NCBI RefSeq assembly: GCF_009870125.1
Contig: NC_046683.1
Span: forward strand, 41,431,869-41,495,868
Source: Drosophila pseudoobscura
Taxonomy: Eukaryota; Arthropoda; Insecta; Diptera; Drosophilidae
Direction: 5' to 3'
DNA: 64,000 bases
The notes under the pieces: generated by a model
Told to the model about the DNA's origin: nothing
The model's database searches: none
The model's input: only the letters and a program-made list of their open reading frames with translations
Shown: positions 58,896 through 64,000 of the stretch, one piece after another
Layout: the number at the start of each line of letters is the position of its first letter
How positions within the stretch are numbered: the first letter of the stretch is position 1
Made by a program: the position numbers and the translations under genes

Positions 58896-61800
58896 TCACA
58901 TGGCAAAGCTAAGCTGGAGCGCGTTTCGCAGCTCGTTGAGCACCATGGAGCCGATGACCATCTTCTCGCAGTTGACCAGCAGTGTGAGGGCCTCGTCGGT
59001 CTGCCATTGGAGGGTGAGCAGGACGAGGCTCTTCGAGCTGAGCGTCTGGCCCGCAAAGCAGTGCACTTGGGCGGTGGGCGAGCTGTGCGTGTGGGCCACA
59101 TTGATGCACTCGAAGACTTTTTGCTTCAGCGCTGCCACATCGACCATCTCCCGCTGCATGCCGCGCAGCTCGCACTGATGCTCGTTCATGCCACGCAGCT
59201 TGGCGCGCTCCTCGCGATGGCAGCTCTCCCCAATCTGGACGGCCCTCACCAGTTCTCCCACCGGCGGCTTCAGCTGAACCCGCGAGCTGCCAGCGCTGGA
59301 CAGCAGCTCCAAGTCAATGGCATGGGTGGAATCATTGAAGTCCACACCCAGGATGCCACTGGCCATTTGCTGCGGCTGCAGCATCGTCACGGGATTAAAT
59401 TCGTTAAGCTGCATACCCGCTGGCAGCGTCTGCTGGCCCAGGCGGATGCTGGCAATCTCCTTCTCGCCGCGATTGTGGAACTGCAACTCAATGGAGCACA
59501 TGCTCGAGGAGTACAGGTGGGGGGCACGCGTAAAGCGGTAGGCCAACTGCAGACCATGGCCGCTCACCTTGTTGAGTAGCTCCTTGTTCTTGAACTCGAT
59601 GTGCGACGGTCCGACCAACTCGATCCGATTACGGGCATGCTGCGGCTGCAAAGGGGCAGCCTGGCCGCCGATCAAGGGGGTACCTATAAGGGAGAATGCG
59701 AATCAATTAGGAACCTAGTTCAATTTGATACATTTTGCTTTGATATGATTACCCGGCGTCAGGAAGCCACCCAGCGAGGGCGTCATCACGGGACCAATGG
59801 GCGGAATGTCATCCAGATCGAGTAACAAATCCAGATTGCTTTTTTGCTGCTTGGCAGCTGTTGTTGTCTCTAGAGTCGCCTTCGATGGTTGCTGCTCCTG
59901 CTGCTGCTTCTCCTCCTTCTTGGGCTCTTCCTGTTCATTTTCGCTGCCCGTATCGCTGCCGCTGCTGCTGCCGCTGTACGATGAGGATTCCCCGCTGTCC
60001 GAGGTTCCTGAATCGCCAGCAGCACTTCTGTTGTTAATATTCATGTTGTTGCTGGTCGTCGTGGTAATGGGGTCCACTTCATTGTTGCCTGCATCGATCA
60101 GCATTGTCGACTCCTTTTCCACGGCTGCCGTCTTTTTGGGCTCACTGTTGACCAGTTTCGGCTTCGGCTTAGGCTTCTGCTGCTGTTCCTCGTCGCTGCT
60201 TTCGCTTTCCTCGCTGTTGGAGGCACTGTCACTAGTGCCGCTACCGCTACTGGACTCGGAATATGCCGAGGACTTGTCCTCCGACTCGGAAAGGAAGCCC
60301 TTCTCGCGCGGTTCTTTGCTGCCGCCCTGAGAGCTACCGCCCGAGGCGGACTTGGAGTGCGAAAGCGGGGAACTCTCGTTGGGCAGCTTCTCCTGCACAA
60401 AGCCAGGGATGTTGCGCACACTCGAGTCGGGCGCCAGGGCAGGGAAGGTAGGCAGCTCCTTGTATCCAGTGGCCGGCATATTCAGATAGTGTGAGAGCGA
60501 GCCCAGCTGAAAGTTGTTGGTGTCACGGTACTTGCTCTCCGGCACGGGGGCCGGCTTGCTGGCCAGAAACACCTGGCGGGCGCTCTGCGTGAGAACGGTG
60601 CTGGCGCCGTTGGCCGGGAAGATGAACTGTCGCAGGAAACGGGCCCGATCGCGCACATCGTAGTTGTTATCGTAGCGGGCCAGCGTAAAGACGTACTGGC
60701 ACAGCAGCGACGTCTGCTGCGGATTGGTCAGATAGAGCTTCACGCCCAGATTTAACACCTGCAGCTTGACCACATCCTGCTCGTCCACAAACGACTTGGC
60801 CATCTTGCGCAGCACATCAGGCGCAATCAGCGGTACCTTTTCGTTGTATTCGCCAATCAGCCAAATGATGGCGGCCCTTGCCGCAGGCACATTGATGTAA
60901 TCGATCAGCTTGGCCATTTGTGTGATAATCTCAAAGTGTTCGGCGGCCTTTGTCTGCAGCAGTCGCTTGATTACCACCACACTCTCGGCAACCACATGCT
61001 CTGCAAAGGGGGATGTTATTTGATTAGAGATTAGCTCTGATCTGTGATGTGCTGTGCTGTGTACTCACCATCGTGATTGGATAGCAGATGCACCAGGCCG
61101 CTGAGACAGGTCTCGGTTACCTCCTTAATGCTAGCCGCACAACGGCCGATGGCCTGTATGGTGGCAGCCACAAAGGAGCGGTCGCTGCTAGAGATGTACG
61201 TCTGGAATTCGCGTAGGATCAGGGAGATGCTGGACGCCGACGCCAGATTGGTCAGTATATCCAGCTTAAGGAGCTTGAGGTGCGTGGGATCGCTGGTGCG
61301 CACAAAGAACGACTTCAAATGGGGCTCAAAGATTGCCTTGCGCTTGGTGGACATCGAGGCGATGCAGTTGAGTACCACGCTCTGCACCTCCTTGTGGGAG
61401 CGCAGCAGACGAATGAGTGCCTTGGCTATCAACTGCACCTCGTTGCGGGGGGCCACGTGATGGTAGAGCTGAGCCACGGCCATCACCACAGAGGCATTGC
61501 GCGATTGAAGCAGCGGCTTCGTTTGGCGCAGCAGCAGGCGATGGTCCACATCGATGTGATAGCTGCTGCTCGGGGAGCTGGGAGTTCCTCCGTTGTTGCT
61601 GCTGCTGTTTGCAGGGCGCGATTTGGTCTTCTCGTCATCACTGGAGGCTTCATCGCTGTTGGAAGAGTTGGAGTTGTTGGATGACTCGTCGTAGAATCTC
61701 TCATTGTGTGGCGCCTCGCTGGCCCCGTCGAGCAGCTCCTCATCGGCATTAGGATCGACGAACTGTGTGCGGGCATAGCGGGTGAGCATATTGATGATTA

Positions 61801-62593
61801 TCACCTGACCCCACTCGTCCACGTCCACCAGAAGATTGCAGAGCTTGCGATAGTTCTTGTGTATGAGATCTACGCGTTCCGGACAGACCTGAAATCGGAT
61901 GAAGAATCATCGTTACTCTGTAACGCAGGAACTGGGGAAGCTTGTGCTTACCTCGTCGAAGGCCATCACCGCTGACCCCACCACCAGCGTGGTGCGGTCC
62001 GAGAGCAGCTTCTCGATCACCATGACCAGCTCGTCCTTTTGATCGGCATCCAGGGAGTAGAGTTTTGGTATGGCATGGGCAGCTGTTTTGCGGACATACG
62101 GACTCAGATCGGCGGCGCTGTCGCGTATGGCCAGCATCACAATCGGCACTATCATGCTGACCCGAATGGAGGAGAGCACTCGCAGGGCCGAGGCTCTGAT
62201 CAGCTGATTGGGGTCTTTAAGGGCACGCTGGAAAGTGGAGATGGAGAGCAGGGCAAGGTCCTGCTGCTCCTCGGCATAGCGCACCAGGTAGACGTAGACG
62301 AGCTTCTTCACTTCGATGTTTTTCGAGACGACGTTCTTGACGACGGCCGGAAAGAGGTCGCTGGCGTCGCGACCACGCGCAATCATGCCAATGATACGCT
62401 TCATGGCCTCCAGCTTGAGGCCGTCCTTGTTGCTGTCTAGCATCTGTTTCAGGTCATCGTGCTTGCGGCCATCGGTCTGGAAGAAGGCTGCCCCGCTGGC
62501 CGGATCGGCGCCGAATTCCACATCCAGCCCCATCTGCGGCCGGTCCACGTAGGTGGCCATCGAAAACGGGTTGCTGGCCGCGTTCTGTTGCAT
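58896..62593 (-). CDS. rb: AP-3 complex subunit beta (ruby)
   Basis: Coding exons, in transcript order, are 62593-61952, 61888-61069, 61000-59753 and 59683-58896. They join in frame to 1165 residues, with introns of 63, 68 and 69 bp. Residues about 35-690 are the adaptin N-terminal helical repeat trunk ([59 protein letters not shown]). A Ser/Asp-rich insert lies near 265-310. An acidic, Ser/Glu/Lys-rich hinge follows (about 700-860). The C-terminal beta-adaptin ear occupies about 900-1165. AP-3 sorts cargo from endosomes to lysosomes and lysosome-related organelles; in flies loss of rb lightens eye pigment granules. Length and order agree with the family, and no defect is seen. Confidence 0.95.

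Positions 62594-64000
<1,407 letters not shown>

Noticed and set aside
58806..59579. 257-codon plus-strand frame opposite rb exon 4
   Set aside because: Shadow of the rb coding sequence, which is continuous and spliced on the other strand.

Overview
The window looks like Drosophila nuclear DNA, most likely the obscura group and Muller element A (the X). The basis is compact genes with 60-80 bp introns, microsatellite-rich intergenic DNA, several DINE-1/SGM-like repeats, and a gene block containing ruby (rb, AP-3 beta). In D. melanogaster rb lies in X band 4C, near the large optomotor-blind regulatory domain as I recall it. Species and synteny are inference.

Layout. 1-33 kb: no convincing host gene; GC-rich blocks alternate with AT-rich stretches and many simple repeats, as expected of a large intron or regulatory intergenic domain. 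It also holds a GAGA-rich promoter-like patch (0.9-1.2 kb), a decayed transposon coding remnant (6.0-6.7 kb), an unrecognised coding-like fragment on the minus strand (15.0-15.2 kb) and a fold-back DINE-1-like pair (18.0-19.2 kb). 33-49 kb: transposon-dense. It contains a small degenerate reading frame, two long DINE-1-like copies, remnants of Tc1, hAT and probably CACTA/CMC transposases, minisatellites, and one fresh, structurally complete BEL/Pao LTR element (40489-43926). That element has identical 371 bp LTRs, a 5 bp target duplication and a single open 786-residue chimeric gag-type ORF, but no reverse transcriptase. 49.5-64 kb: the host gene block. CG3556-like (+; secreted transcobalamin-type protein, 5 coding exons), a BigH1-like acidic linker histone (+; 2 exons), rb (-; 4 coding exons, 1165 aa) and the 5' part of an SREK1IP1-like CCHC zinc-knuckle protein (+; runs off the end).

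The host genes do not form a pathway. CG3556-like acts in secretion, the linker histone on chromatin, AP-3 beta in vesicle traffic to lysosome-related organelles, and the SREK1IP1-like protein probably in splicing. rb and the SREK1IP1-like gene are divergent across about 780 bp that carry a perfect DRE and a perfect CRE; the linker-histone gene and rb converge. All exon limits were set by hand from GT/AG sites and frame continuity.
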